Shown piece by piece: positions 1 through 5,624 of a stretch of DNA of 6,508 nucleotides. Position 1 is the stretch's first letter. Each line of letters begins with the position of its first letter. Under the pieces are notes generated by a model. It was not told where the DNA came from. It ran no database searches and worked only from the letters and a program-made list of their open reading frames with translations. A program made the translations under genes and the position numbers. The DNA comes from Flavobacteriales bacterium (GTDB lineage: Bacteria; Bacteroidota; Bacteroidia; Flavobacteriales_F; PHOS-HE28), in contig JAHEFL010000018.1 in assembly GCA_024640205.1 (NCBI GenBank), forward strand, positions 1 through 6,508, written 5' to 3'.

Positions 1-435
1 TCGGAATTCTGGTTAGGTGGGAATATCCAGCGGCACCCGAACGCGTTCAGTGGTGCGCATGTCTGTGTCTATGATGAGGGAACGGAATTCGGAAGCACCT
101 TCATCGCGCCAGCTGGCAGCCTGCCGGTCGGCCGCGAACTCTTCCTCGAAGCGGTGGTTCAGCGTTACGAGGAACGGGCCGGGGATTCCTTCAATGCCAT
201 CGGGATCGTTTCCGTTCAACGACCCGACAGCAGTTTTGCGTTCTATAAATCGTTCCGCATGAACCCCTTACCCGGCAGGTTGGACGACCACTGGCGTCGG
301 CTGCATTTCGAGGTCCCGGTCGTTGCCCTGGAAGAGGGCGAACATATGAGCTTCTACCTCTGGAACCAGGATCGTCGCTCGCGATTCCTGTTGGATGATC
401 TCTTCATCCGCATTTGGGCGGTGAAGCCCCACTGA
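1..435 (+). CDS. C-terminal fragment of an unidentified protein with a beta-sandwich-like end domain
   Basis: The frame is open from the first base of the window to a TGA at 433-435, giving 144 residues with no start in view, so this is the 3' end of a gene that begins to the left. I do not recognise a named family. The visible part is rich in alternating hydrophobic residues typical of beta strands and ends in FYLWNQDRRSRFLLDDLFIRIW, a pattern (aromatic-x-WN, then DD, then a final strand) that I associate with jelly-roll or carbohydrate-binding-like domains at the C termini of Bacteroidota envelope proteins. The last 50 residues resemble the end of the membrane protein at 1320-3005 (EEGEHMSFYLW here, EEGDTIRLW there), so the missing N-terminal part could be a similar membrane protein. 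That is inference. The gene converges with the tRNA 20 bp downstream, and no terminator hairpin with a T-tract is visible between them. A GTG at 154 is in frame, but nothing suggests it is the real start. Confidence 0.75.
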   Translation, partial: SEFWLGGNIQRHPNAFSGAHVCVYDEGTEFGSTFIAPAGSLPVGRELFLEAVVQRYEERAGDSFNAIGIVSVQRPDSSFAFYKSFRMNPLPGRLDDHWRRLHFEVPVVALEEGEHMSFYLWNQDRRSRFLLDDLFIRIWAVKPH

Positions 436-455
436 TCCAGGAAGATCATCGATCG

Positions 456-528
456 TGGGCCCAGCAGGATTTGAACCTGCGACCAAGGGATTATGAGTCC
501 CCTGCTCTGACCGCTGAGCTATGGGCCC
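456..528 (-). tRNA. tRNA-Ile2 (anticodon CAU, lysidine type); tRNA-Met is the alternative
   Basis: The reverse complement folds into a complete 73-nt cloverleaf: acceptor GGGCCCA/TGGGCCC, D-stem GCTC/GAGC, anticodon stem GGGGA/TCCCT around the loop CTCATAA, and T-stem GCAGG/CCTGC around TTCAAAT, followed by discriminator A. CCA is not encoded. The anticodon is CAT. An initiator tRNA is excluded because base 1 pairs with base 72 and the anticodon stem lacks the three initiator G-C pairs. Between elongator Met and the minor Ile tRNA, base pairs C4-G69 and C5-G68 are both present. These are the acceptor-stem determinants reported for lysidine synthase TilS on E. coli tRNA-Ile2. The run from the anticodon loop to the variable loop (GACTCATAATC, then CTTGGTCGC) also matches my recollection of E. 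coli tRNA-Ile2 better than of tRNA-Met. After C34 is modified to lysidine it would read AUA. Automated annotation often calls such genes tRNA-Met. Confidence 0.93.
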
Positions 529-533
529 GGTCT

Positions 534-566
534 ACCGCTACTATGCGGCAGCGCGAAAGTAGCGGT
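534..566. repeat. 9-bp inverted repeat overlapping the tRNA promoter box
   Basis: ACCGCTACT (534-542) and AGTAGCGGT (558-566) are perfect reverse complements separated by 15 nt. The right arm overlaps the putative -7 box of the tRNA. If transcription starts near 549 on the minus strand, the right arm would not be transcribed, so an RNA hairpin is unlikely and a DNA-level role such as an operator would be the reading. Chance origin in a GC-rich spacer cannot be excluded. Confidence 0.5.
554..561 (-). promoter_or_regulatory. Putative -7 box of the tRNA promoter
   Basis: On the minus strand this reads TACTTTCG, one mismatch from the Bacteroidota -7 consensus TAnnTTTG. It lies 25 nt upstream of the tRNA 5' end, so transcription starting about 5 nt past the box would give a leader of roughly 20 nt. 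I see no TTG (-33 element) at the usual spacing of about 20 nt. Support comes from the identical core GCTACTTTCGC occurring upstream of two other genes in this window. Confidence 0.55.
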
Positions 567-628
567 CGGAGCCTTCACGACCACGTGGGAACCGTTGCTT
601 GCTGGATGTGCCACGCCATGCAAGCGGC

Positions 629-636
629 TACTTTCG
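629..636 (+). promoter_or_regulatory. Putative -7 box for the HAD phosphatase gene
   Basis: TACTTTCG, one mismatch from TAnnTTTG, ends 6 nt before the GTG at 643. At that distance the transcript would start at or next to the start codon, giving a leaderless mRNA. The position argues against the longer in-frame start at 595 (TTG), because the box would then lie inside the coding sequence. No clear -33 TTG is present at about 20 nt spacing; the nearest TTG (599-601) is 27 nt upstream of the box. Confidence 0.5.
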
Positions 637-642
637 CGGTCC

Positions 643-1281
643 GTGGAACGCAACTTCGATACGATCATCCTGGACCTGGGTGGTGTGCTCATCGACGTGG
701 ACTATGGGGCCAGCGCCAAAGCCTTTCTTGCGCTCGGCTTTCCGGACTTCGAGGAACTGTACTCCAAGGCTCGTCAGGGCCATGTCTTCGATCGCTTTGA
801 GACCGGCGAGTTGGACCCTTGCGGATTCCGCGATGCCATACGCGATCTCGTGCACAAGGACCTGAGCGACGAAGACATCGATGGCTGCTGGAACGCCATG
901 CTCGGTTCCATTCCAAAGGATCGGCTGGAATTGGTCTCCGCCCTGCGCAGATCCATGCCTGTGTTGTTGTTGAGCAATACGAACGCCATCCATGTGCCCG
1001 CCTTCGAAGCCATCGTGAAGCGCGAGAACGGCATACCGGACTTCAAGTCCCTGTTCGATGGGGCCTACTACAGTTGTGACCTTGGAATGCGCAAACCCCA
1101 CCCGGAGATATTCCTGCATGTGTTGAAAGAACACGGTGCCGCTGCAGAACGCACCCTGTTCATCGACGACTCGCCCCAGCATGTCGCGGGTGCACGTCAT
1201 GCCGGGCTCATGGCGGAACACCTCGACCTCGCGAAGGAGGATATTCTGGGCCTGGTCGAGCGCCTTGGTCTGCTCGAGTGA
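643..1281 (+). CDS. HAD-superfamily phosphatase (subfamily IA, YihX-like)
   Basis: This 212-residue soluble protein has all four HAD motifs. Motif I is ILDLGGVLID with nucleophile D11, motif II is LLLSNTN with S111, motif III is GMRKPHPEIF with K151, and motif IV is LFIDDSPQHV with D175/D176. The segment from about residue 20 to 95 is predicted to form the helical C1 cap over the active site. The residue two after the nucleophile is Gly, where many HAD phosphatases have a second Asp. The same DLGNV/DLGGV form occurs in E. coli YihX, a sugar-phosphate (alpha-D-glucose 1-phosphate) phosphatase, so activity is not ruled out. The substrate cannot be told from sequence. I chose GTG 643 because family members usually begin a few residues before FDTIILDLGG and because a promoter-like box lies 6 nt upstream. 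An in-frame TTG at 595 would add 16 residues that look non-coding. The next gene starts 38 bp downstream with its own box. Confidence 0.9.
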   Translation: MERNFDTIILDLGGVLIDVDYGASAKAFLALGFPDFEELYSKARQGHVFDRFETGELDPCGFRDAIRDLVHKDLSDEDIDGCWNAMLGSIPKDRLELVSALRRSMPVLLLSNTNAIHVPAFEAIVKRENGIPDFKSLFDGAYYSCDLGMRKPHPEIFLHVLKEHGAAAERTLFIDDSPQHVAGARHAGLMAEHLDLAKEDILGLVERLGLLE

Positions 1282-1306
1282 TCGGAGGCATGTAGCTACC
1301 CCGGAC

Positions 1307-1314
1307 TACTTTGC
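1307..1314 (+). promoter_or_regulatory. Putative -7 box for the GT-C-like membrane protein gene
   Basis: TACTTTGC contains TACTTTG, which fits the TAnnTTTG element with one T fewer before the G. It ends 5 nt before ATG 1320, again implying a leaderless or nearly leaderless transcript. It lies in the 38-bp gap after the phosphatase stop, which has no terminator-like hairpin, so read-through from the phosphatase promoter is also possible. Confidence 0.5.
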
Positions 1315-1319
1315 ACGGG

Positions 1320-3005
1320 ATGTGGGGCCGAGCTTCCTTAAGTCACTGGTCGATCGTCGCGCTGCTGTGCATCAGCATCGCATCCTCGTTCGCGTACCGG
1401 ATCATTGGTCCGGACGGCAGGGCTTGGCAAAGCGCGATCAACAATGATGGCAAAGGCTACTACGAATACCTGCGCGCACCGCTGGTGGAAGGACCTGGCG
1501 CGAAGGACCATGGTGAGGACTGGATGTTCGCCTCCGCAGGCGGAGGTAAGGTCATCAAGTATTTCGTCGGCACCGCCTTGTTCCAGGCTCCGTTCGTGTT
1601 GGCTGCCCATGCCTACACCATGTGGTTCGCCGATGGTCCCGAGGATGGTTACTCGATCCAATACCACCTGGCCATCATCCTCTCGGCTTGGGTCTCCTTG
1701 CTGCTGGGGCTCCTTTTCACCCGCAGGTTGCTACTGGACTTGGGCTTTGTAGATACGGTCGTCGCTTGGATACTGGTTGCCATCACATTGGGAACCGGAT
1801 TGCTGGTGCAGGTCGTGATTCACCCTGGTATGTCACATGTGCATTCCTTCTCAGCGATCGCGGCGTCGATGCTGTTCCTGCGCCGTTCTCTTTGGAACGG
1901 GTCCGTTCGCCATCACATCATCGCTGGGGCACTGCTCGGACTTGTGTTCATCCTGCGACCCGTGGATCTGCTTGTCCTGGTGGCCCTCCCCTTGATCCTT
2001 TTCGGTTCGGGACCACCACGCCATCGGCGTCCGGGACATGGGATTTTCGCTGCGTGCCTGGCCTTCCTTTGTGTCGCATCGGTACAAGCATTCGCATGGA
2101 GATACCAATGTGGCGAATGGATCATCCGGCCCTATGCCGGCGAAGGATTCCATTGGGGTCGTCCCGCGTTCCTTGAACACTTGTTCAGTGCCCGGAACGG
2201 GCTCCTGTTCTACTGGCCGGTAATTCTATTGGTCCCCGTCGGAATGATCGGACTTTATCGCCGTTCGCGCATGGCGACCCTTTCCCTCCTCCTCTTTCTT
2301 CTCTCGTTCGGATATGTCACCAGTGCTTGGTGGAACTGGTCCTACGGGGATGCATTCGGCCAGCGACCGTACGTCGATGTACTCGCCCTGCTTGCCATCC
2401 CAATGGCGGCGGCCTTTGGGACTGGTGCGGCAACGGCGCGAACCGGACTCCTGATCGTCGCCGCAATGTTCACTCTGCTGAACCTCTTCCAGAGCTGGCA
2501 ATACGCCACAGGGATACTCGATCCCGCGCAAATGACCAGTGAGAAATACGCCACGATCCTGTTCCGAACGGACCCTTCAGCCGGCGCGTCACTGGGTGGC
2601 ATCCATGACCTGCCACCGTATGCCCCCCGAGGCATGACGACGGTACTGGACACCACTGAAATGTGGCGGCCGAATGGTTCTTCATTCTTGCAGTGGTCCA
2701 TACCCGAAGCGCCTTCCACAATAAGGAATTGGTACGTTGAACTGGACCTGTACCGTATCCGGCTAACCAATGATCCCGCGCCGAACGACACCTTGGTGTT
2801 AAGCGGCAATTCGGACTGGTGGCCACGGAACGGAATACCATTCAACTTGGAGCAAGTACCGCACGATGAACGCATTGCGGTGCTCTGGAGGAACAGCCTA
2901 CGAATACCACCTCAAGAAGAAGGCGACACTATTCGCTTGTGGCACTTGGGGGCGGGAGCCTTTCGCATTGATTCCGTGCACATACGGATCCGGGCTCCGC
3001 GTTAG
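1320..3005 (+). CDS. Multi-spanning membrane protein, GT-C glycosyltransferase-like, with C-terminal beta domain
   Basis: The 561-residue protein begins with a membrane segment (about 10-28) and a long loop carrying DGKGYYEYLRA (43-53). About eight to ten hydrophobic segments follow between residues 80 and 395, and then a soluble C-terminal part (about 400-561). The acidic DGxGYY loop after the first helix, HPGMSHVHSFS (168-178), ILRPVD (211-216) and WWNWSYGDAFGQRPYVD (337-353) are features of a Bacteroidota membrane family that I recognise as resembling GT39/GT83-type, polyprenyl-phosphate-sugar-dependent transferases. Such enzymes carry catalytic acidic residues in the first periplasmic loop. 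Sugar donor and acceptor are unknown. The tail ends in IRLWHLGAGAFRIDSVHIRI, a beta-strand pattern like the end of the fragment at 1-435. ATG 1320 is preferred over an in-frame TTG at 1311, which lies inside the promoter box. Its TAG overlaps the stop codon of the convergent epimerase gene. Assignment to the GT-C fold is good; exact function is open. Confidence 0.85.
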   Translation: MWGRASLSHWSIVALLCISIASSFAYRIIGPDGRAWQSAINNDGKGYYEYLRAPLVEGPGAKDHGEDWMFASAGGGKVIKYFVGTALFQAPFVLAAHAYTMWFADGPEDGYSIQYHLAIILSAWVSLLLGLLFTRRLLLDLGFVDTVVAWILVAITLGTGLLVQVVIHPGMSHVHSFSAIAASMLFLRRSLWNGSVRHHIIAGALLGLVFILRPVDLLVLVALPLILFGSGPPRHRRPGHGIFAACLAFLCVASVQAFAWRYQCGEWIIRPYAGEGFHWGRPAFLEHLFSARNGLLFYWPVILLVPVGMIGLYRRSRMATLSLLLFLLSFGYVTSAWWNWSYGDAFGQRPYVDVLALLAIPMAAAFGTGAATARTGLLIVAAMFTLLNLFQSWQYATGILDPAQMTSEKYATILFRTDPSAGASLGGIHDLPPYAPRGMTTVLDTTEMWRPNGSSFLQWSIPEAPSTIRNWYVELDLYRIRLTNDPAPNDTLVLSGNSDWWPRNGIPFNLEQVPHDERIAVLWRNSLRIPPQEEGDTIRLWHLGAGAFRIDSVHIRIRAPR

Positions 3006-3409
3006 GCAGGGCCTATCTCCTGGCAGAGTTCCACCAACACCCCGTTCGCGCTCTTCGGGTGTATGAAGCATACCAGCTTGTTATCGGCCCCACGCTTCGG
3101 CTCTTCGTTCAACAGCACGAAGCCCTCCCCCTTCAAACGGGCCATCTCCGCTCGGATGTCCGCGACCTCGAAGGCGATATGATGGATGCCCTCTCCCCGT
3201 TTCTCTATGGCGCGGGCGATCGGACCATCCGCAGTCGTGCTTTCCAGCAATTCCACCTTGTTGGGCCCTGCCTGGAAAAAGGACGTGATAACTCCTTCAC
3301 TTGCCACCTCTTCCCGCTTGTAGGAAGGGGTCCCAAGTAGTCGGGCATACAGTTCCTCTGCCGAGGCAAGGTCCTTCACAGCGATTCCGATGTGTTCAAT
3401 ACGGATCAT
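3002..3409 (-). CDS. mce: Methylmalonyl-CoA epimerase
   Basis: This 135-residue cytosolic VOC-fold enzyme interconverts (S)- and (R)-methylmalonyl-CoA, linking propionyl-CoA carboxylation with the B12-dependent mutase that makes succinyl-CoA. Two beta-alpha-beta-beta-beta modules are visible. The likely metal ligands are H6 (IEHIGIAV), E53 (KVELLE), one of H76/H77 (GIHHIAFEV) and E127 (LVELCQE). E38 in SEGV lies in the segment that carries the catalytic Glu in characterised epimerases. The length fits the bacterial family. The ATG at 3409 directly starts the conserved MIRIEHIGIAV. No mutase or carboxylase gene is adjacent, so it appears to be a stand-alone gene. Upstream there is a promoter-like box with a 46-nt leader, and beyond that the terminator of the preceding minus-strand gene, so it is probably transcribed alone. 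Its TAA (3004-3002) overlaps the TAG of the convergent membrane protein gene. Confidence 0.95.
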   Translation of the reverse strand: MIRIEHIGIAVKDLASAEELYARLLGTPSYKREEVASEGVITSFFQAGPNKVELLESTTADGPIARAIEKRGEGIHHIAFEVADIRAEMARLKGEGFVLLNEEPKRGADNKLVCFIHPKSANGVLVELCQEIGPA

Positions 3410-3455
3410 GGTGCGGTAGGGGTCTTAAAAATCCGGGTCGTGCTTGGCGTTGGTC

Positions 3456-3463
3456 GCAAAGTA
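3456..3463 (-). promoter_or_regulatory. Putative -7 box for methylmalonyl-CoA epimerase
   Basis: On the minus strand this reads TACTTTGC, the same form as the box at 1307-1314. It sits 46 nt upstream of the epimerase ATG and downstream of the terminator at 3501-3532, so the gene has an independent start. Unlike the other boxes it implies a real 5' leader of about 40 nt. No TTG is seen at the usual -33 position. Confidence 0.5.
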
Positions 3464-3500
3464 AGATCCGTGCGGGGAAGGACCGTCCAGCCTGTGCCAA

Positions 3501-3532
3501 TAAAAGAAAAAGCCCCGACCATGCGGGGCTTT
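3501..3532 (-). terminator. Intrinsic (Rho-independent) terminator
   Basis: On the minus strand AAAGCCCCG pairs perfectly with CGGGGCTTT (9 bp, arms 3532-3524 and 3517-3509) around a 6-nt loop, followed by TTTTTCTTTTA. It begins 19 nt after the stop codon of the secreted protein gene at 3552-4340 and therefore ends that transcript before the epimerase promoter. In the plus direction the sequence after the stem is only TT-rich for two or three bases, so it is one-directional. Confidence 0.92.
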
Positions 3533-3551
3533 CAAGAAGGCAATGGTGACC

Positions 3552-4340
3552 CTATCGCTTGATGAAGGTCTCGCCGGTCTTGTTGTCGTAATTCAGGTAG
3601 TACATATCCCGCTTCAAGCTGGCCACTTCGATGCGGTCCGCGTAGCCACGCTTCACGATGTTGCCGTACTGATCATAGATCTCAAATAACGTCTTATTGC
3701 TGAAAATGATCTCCTCTTTCGGCTTCACCGGGCTCCAGGTCACCAAAGCGACGGACGCATCGGTGTATTTCACGCTTTCGCTATACCGCGCACGCTTGGA
3801 GAGATCGATCTGCTTTACCCGGAAGGTATTCTCACCGCTGTGAGGCGTGATCTTGAACTCGTAGTTATGCTCTCCGGGTCGTCCTTTGCCCGCCACTTCA
3901 CCCACCTTCACCCACTTGTTCCAGCGCTTCTGCTCCACGATATAAGGCAACTCACCGGTCTCGTTGCTCGCGGTCCAGCGGTAGATACCATCACTGCCGA
4001 TGGATTGCTTCACGATATCGAACGTGCTCTTCGGGCGGAGTACTTCCGGATTCAACACCACCGGGGTGCATCCATCCTTGTGCTTGATCTTCACCACCAA
4101 CTTGTCCCCGACCTTCAATCCGAAATTATTCAGGTCCACTTCGAACGCGCTGGAATTGATCTCATCAGTTGCGATCTGGTCGTTCACCGTGATCTCGAAC
4201 ACGCAGAAACCCACCCCTGCTTCAGAGAACGGATTCTGGATGAAAAGACTTTTGCCCTGGTAGTTGCCTTCCAGTACGATGACCCCGGCCATACCGGGCA
4301 AGCTGAAAGCGGCGAGAACAGCTAGGATGAAAAAGCGCAT
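3552..4340 (-). CDS. Secreted protein of unknown function with T9SS-like C-terminal domain
   Basis: The 262-residue protein starts with a signal peptide (MRFFILAVLAAFSLPGMAG, likely cleaved near residue 18). A beta-rich domain follows (about 20-100, with GVGFCVFEITVND and two Cys, C46 and C91), then an FN3-like middle part (about 105-190) containing PYIVEQKRWNKWVKVGEV and ENTFRVKQIDL. The last part (about 212-262), with LFEIYDQYGNIVKRGYADR and then LKRDMYYLNYDN, has the layout of a type A T9SS sorting domain: IYDxxG, a turn, then L-x-x-x-x-YY and a basic end. I recall close relatives in many Flavobacteriales annotated only as hypothetical, and no function is known to me. ATG 4340 is chosen because the signal peptide begins there; 38 further in-frame upstream residues look non-coding. 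The gene is followed by a strong terminator. It could be exported through T9SS or simply stay periplasmic if the tail is degenerate. Confidence 0.88.
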   Translation of the reverse strand: MRFFILAVLAAFSLPGMAGVIVLEGNYQGKSLFIQNPFSEAGVGFCVFEITVNDQIATDEINSSAFEVDLNNFGLKVGDKLVVKIKHKDGCTPVVLNPEVLRPKSTFDIVKQSIGSDGIYRWTASNETGELPYIVEQKRWNKWVKVGEVAGKGRPGEHNYEFKITPHSGENTFRVKQIDLSKRARYSESVKYTDASVALVTWSPVKPKEEIIFSNKTLFEIYDQYGNIVKRGYADRIEVASLKRDMYYLNYDNKTGETFIKR

Positions 4341-4363
4341 GGTGATCGGTACTCTTCGGAGGA

Positions 4364-4371
4364 CAATGTTA
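4364..4371 (-). promoter_or_regulatory. Weak candidate -7 box for the T9SS-tailed protein gene
   Basis: The 114-bp gap at 4341-4454 has to hold whatever drives the gene at 3552-4340, unless it is read through from 4455-5096. On the minus strand TAACATTG differs from TAnnTTTG at one base and ends 23 nt before the ATG. It does not share the CTACTTTCGC sequence of the other boxes. Apart from a 5-bp hairpin (GGTCC/GGACC) without a T-tract, I see nothing else in this gap. Confidence 0.25.
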
Positions 4372-4454
4372 CGCTTTCCAAGGCGCTTTTCGAAGGAATG
4401 GGTCCTGTTTACGGCGGACCTTGATACAGGTTGCATTACTTCAGCCGACCGCAC

Positions 4455-5096
4455 TTAATGCGCGAAGGCCTTTGCGCCTGCCTCCACCGCCACCTCCAAA
4501 TGGTTCTCGGCTGGCACGATCGGACAACTGTATCGCCCTCCATAGGCACAATAAGGATTGTATGCTTTGTTCAGGTCGATGGTCACCTCCTTTCCCAAGG
4601 GGCCTTTCAGGTCCAGGTACCGACCACCACCATATGTGCTTTCGCCGTTCGTAAGATCGGTGAAGGGTAGGAACAAGTGATCGGCATACTCCGGCTTCTT
4701 CACCAGATCGCGATTCTGGTAGACGGTCAAGCGACATTTCGTACCGTGCAATTTGAAACGAAGCTCGCCGATCCCTTTGTACACAGGTCTGCGATCGGTG
4801 GTGGTCGCCATCCCGAATTCCTTCCCTTCACGGGCCTTGAAACGGGCCGATACCCGATAGCTGGGATCCGGATCGAAGCGCTCCAGCTCCATGAACGACG
4901 CCCGGTCCGCTGCCAGGAGGGGACTTGTGGAACTATCGGCATAGTCCGCATTGATCTCCGCCCAGTAGCTTCCGAGCTCGGCCACCCATGCGCTATCCGC
5001 AATTTGGGCGAAGGCACTACCGTGGATCAGGAATGCCCCGATCGGGAGCGACATCCCACAGCGTCGCTTCAACCTCGGGAGCCAACTCATGCTCAT
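4455..5096 (-). CDS. Secreted DUF1684 family protein
   Basis: The 213-residue protein has a basic N terminus (RLKRR, 8-12), a hydrophobic stretch and a probable signal peptidase site after AFA at residue 30, so it is predicted to be periplasmic. The remainder matches DUF1684 (PF07920). Visible features are the SPL segment (58-60), the block LFLPFTDLTNGESTYGGGRY (141-160) and the family signature NKAYNPYCAYGGRYSCPIVP (176-195) followed by ENHL, with its two conserved Cys, C183 and C191. Length is typical and the protein looks complete. The biochemical role of DUF1684 is unknown to me. The start at 5096 is supported by the ATGA overlap with the stop codon of the lipoprotein gene; ATG at 5090 or an internal Met at residue 15 are alternatives. 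The pair is probably translated in a coupled way, suggesting linked function in the envelope. Confidence 0.9.
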   Translation of the reverse strand: MSMSWLPRLKRRCGMSLPIGAFLIHGSAFAQIADSAWVAELGSYWAEINADYADSSTSPLLAADRASFMELERFDPDPSYRVSARFKAREGKEFGMATTTDRRPVYKGIGELRFKLHGTKCRLTVYQNRDLVKKPEYADHLFLPFTDLTNGESTYGGGRYLDLKGPLGKEVTIDLNKAYNPYCAYGGRYSCPIVPAENHLEVAVEAGAKAFAH

Positions 5097-5620
5097 AGGG
5101 TTAACGCCGGTTGAACAGCACTCCTCATGAACGCGATATCCTCCTCATTGAACCGCCCATCGGCCGAACTTTCCAAGATGAAGCTCCGATCACCCACTTC
5201 CAGCACCTGATAAAAATGGAAGAAGACCAATTCCTGGTCCGGGAATTCCTGCCGGTAAACGATGACCGTTGGGGCTTCCTCCAGGATGGTGTTCGTTCGC
5301 AACATGTCCCTCTCCAGGTCTGCTTTCAACCTTGGGACATCGCCCCGATCCTCGGTGATGGTGATGCCGAAACGTTCACCAGCCGAGATCCGCATGTGCC
5401 CGAACTCTTCCACCCATTGTGGTTTTCCGTAAAGGCTGTCCCACTCGGGCACGGGGCCATCGGGTAGGGTAACGAGCAGCGGCATGTCGTACGCTGAAAG
5501 ATCCACAAGGGCCGCTGCGACCCGGGAGCTGTCCCTTTCGGCAAGGGCGCGTGCCGCGTCGGATTTGCCATCGCCACAGGAAGCCAGCAACAGCACCAGG
5601 AAGGGTACGATCGATCTCAT
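5093..5620 (-). CDS. Putative small lipoprotein of unknown function
   Basis: The 175-residue protein begins with a short hydrophobic signal (MRSIVPFLVLL) ending in the lipobox L12-A13-S14-C15, so it should be lipidated at C15 and anchored to the inner or outer membrane. The residues after Cys (GDGKSD) do not clearly match the acidic export signals described for surface lipoproteins of Capnocytophaga or Flavobacterium. The mature part contains a predicted beta-rich domain with ITITEDRGDVPRLKADLERD (85-104) and then VIVYRQEFPDQELVFFHFYQV, but I recognise no family. Its TGA overlaps the ATG of the DUF1684 gene (ATGA, 5096-5093). It begins 21 bp after the stop of the oxidoreductase gene, with a promoter-like box 4 nt before its ATG, so it may be transcribed both from its own start and by read-through. 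Confidence 0.87.
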   Translation of the reverse strand: MRSIVPFLVLLLASCGDGKSDAARALAERDSSRVAAALVDLSAYDMPLLVTLPDGPVPEWDSLYGKPQWVEEFGHMRISAGERFGITITEDRGDVPRLKADLERDMLRTNTILEEAPTVIVYRQEFPDQELVFFHFYQVLEVGDRSFILESSADGRFNEEDIAFMRSAVQPALTL

Positions 5621-5624
5621 GGTG

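Larger units (their letters stand above)
552..638. repeat. Divergent 12-bp inverted repeat formed by two promoter boxes
   Basis: CGCGAAAGTAGC (552-563) and GCTACTTTCGCG (627-638) are perfect reverse complements 63 nt apart. Each arm contains one TACTTTCG promoter-like box, one facing the tRNA and the other facing the phosphatase gene. The simplest explanation is two copies of the same extended promoter sequence placed divergently, not a structure in its own right. Confidence 0.6.

Noticed and set aside
595..642. TTG start giving a 16-residue N-terminal extension of the phosphatase
   Set aside because: The added residues precede the usual family start and overlap the promoter-like box at 629-636.
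628..1221. 197-residue minus-strand open frame opposite the phosphatase gene
   Set aside because: It lies wholly over a gene with all four HAD motifs, has no recognisable domain, and reflects GC-rich codon positions on the opposite strand.
2342..2875. 177-residue minus-strand open frame inside the GT-C-like gene
   Set aside because: It is antisense to well-supported coding sequence, has no signal or family features, and carries no promoter-like box.
3840..4325. 161-residue plus-strand open frame opposite the T9SS-tailed protein
   Set aside because: It is a shadow frame; its His- and Leu-rich sequence has no family resemblance, while the minus strand has a signal peptide and a conserved layout.
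4401..4430. Small hairpin GGTCC/GGACC downstream of the DUF1684 gene as a terminator
   Set aside because: The stem is only 5 bp with a 10-nt loop and no T-tract follows on either strand.
4341..4454. In-frame 38-residue extension of the T9SS-tailed protein to a start at 4454
   Set aside because: It would bury the clear signal peptide at MRFFILAVLAAF inside the protein and reads as non-coding.
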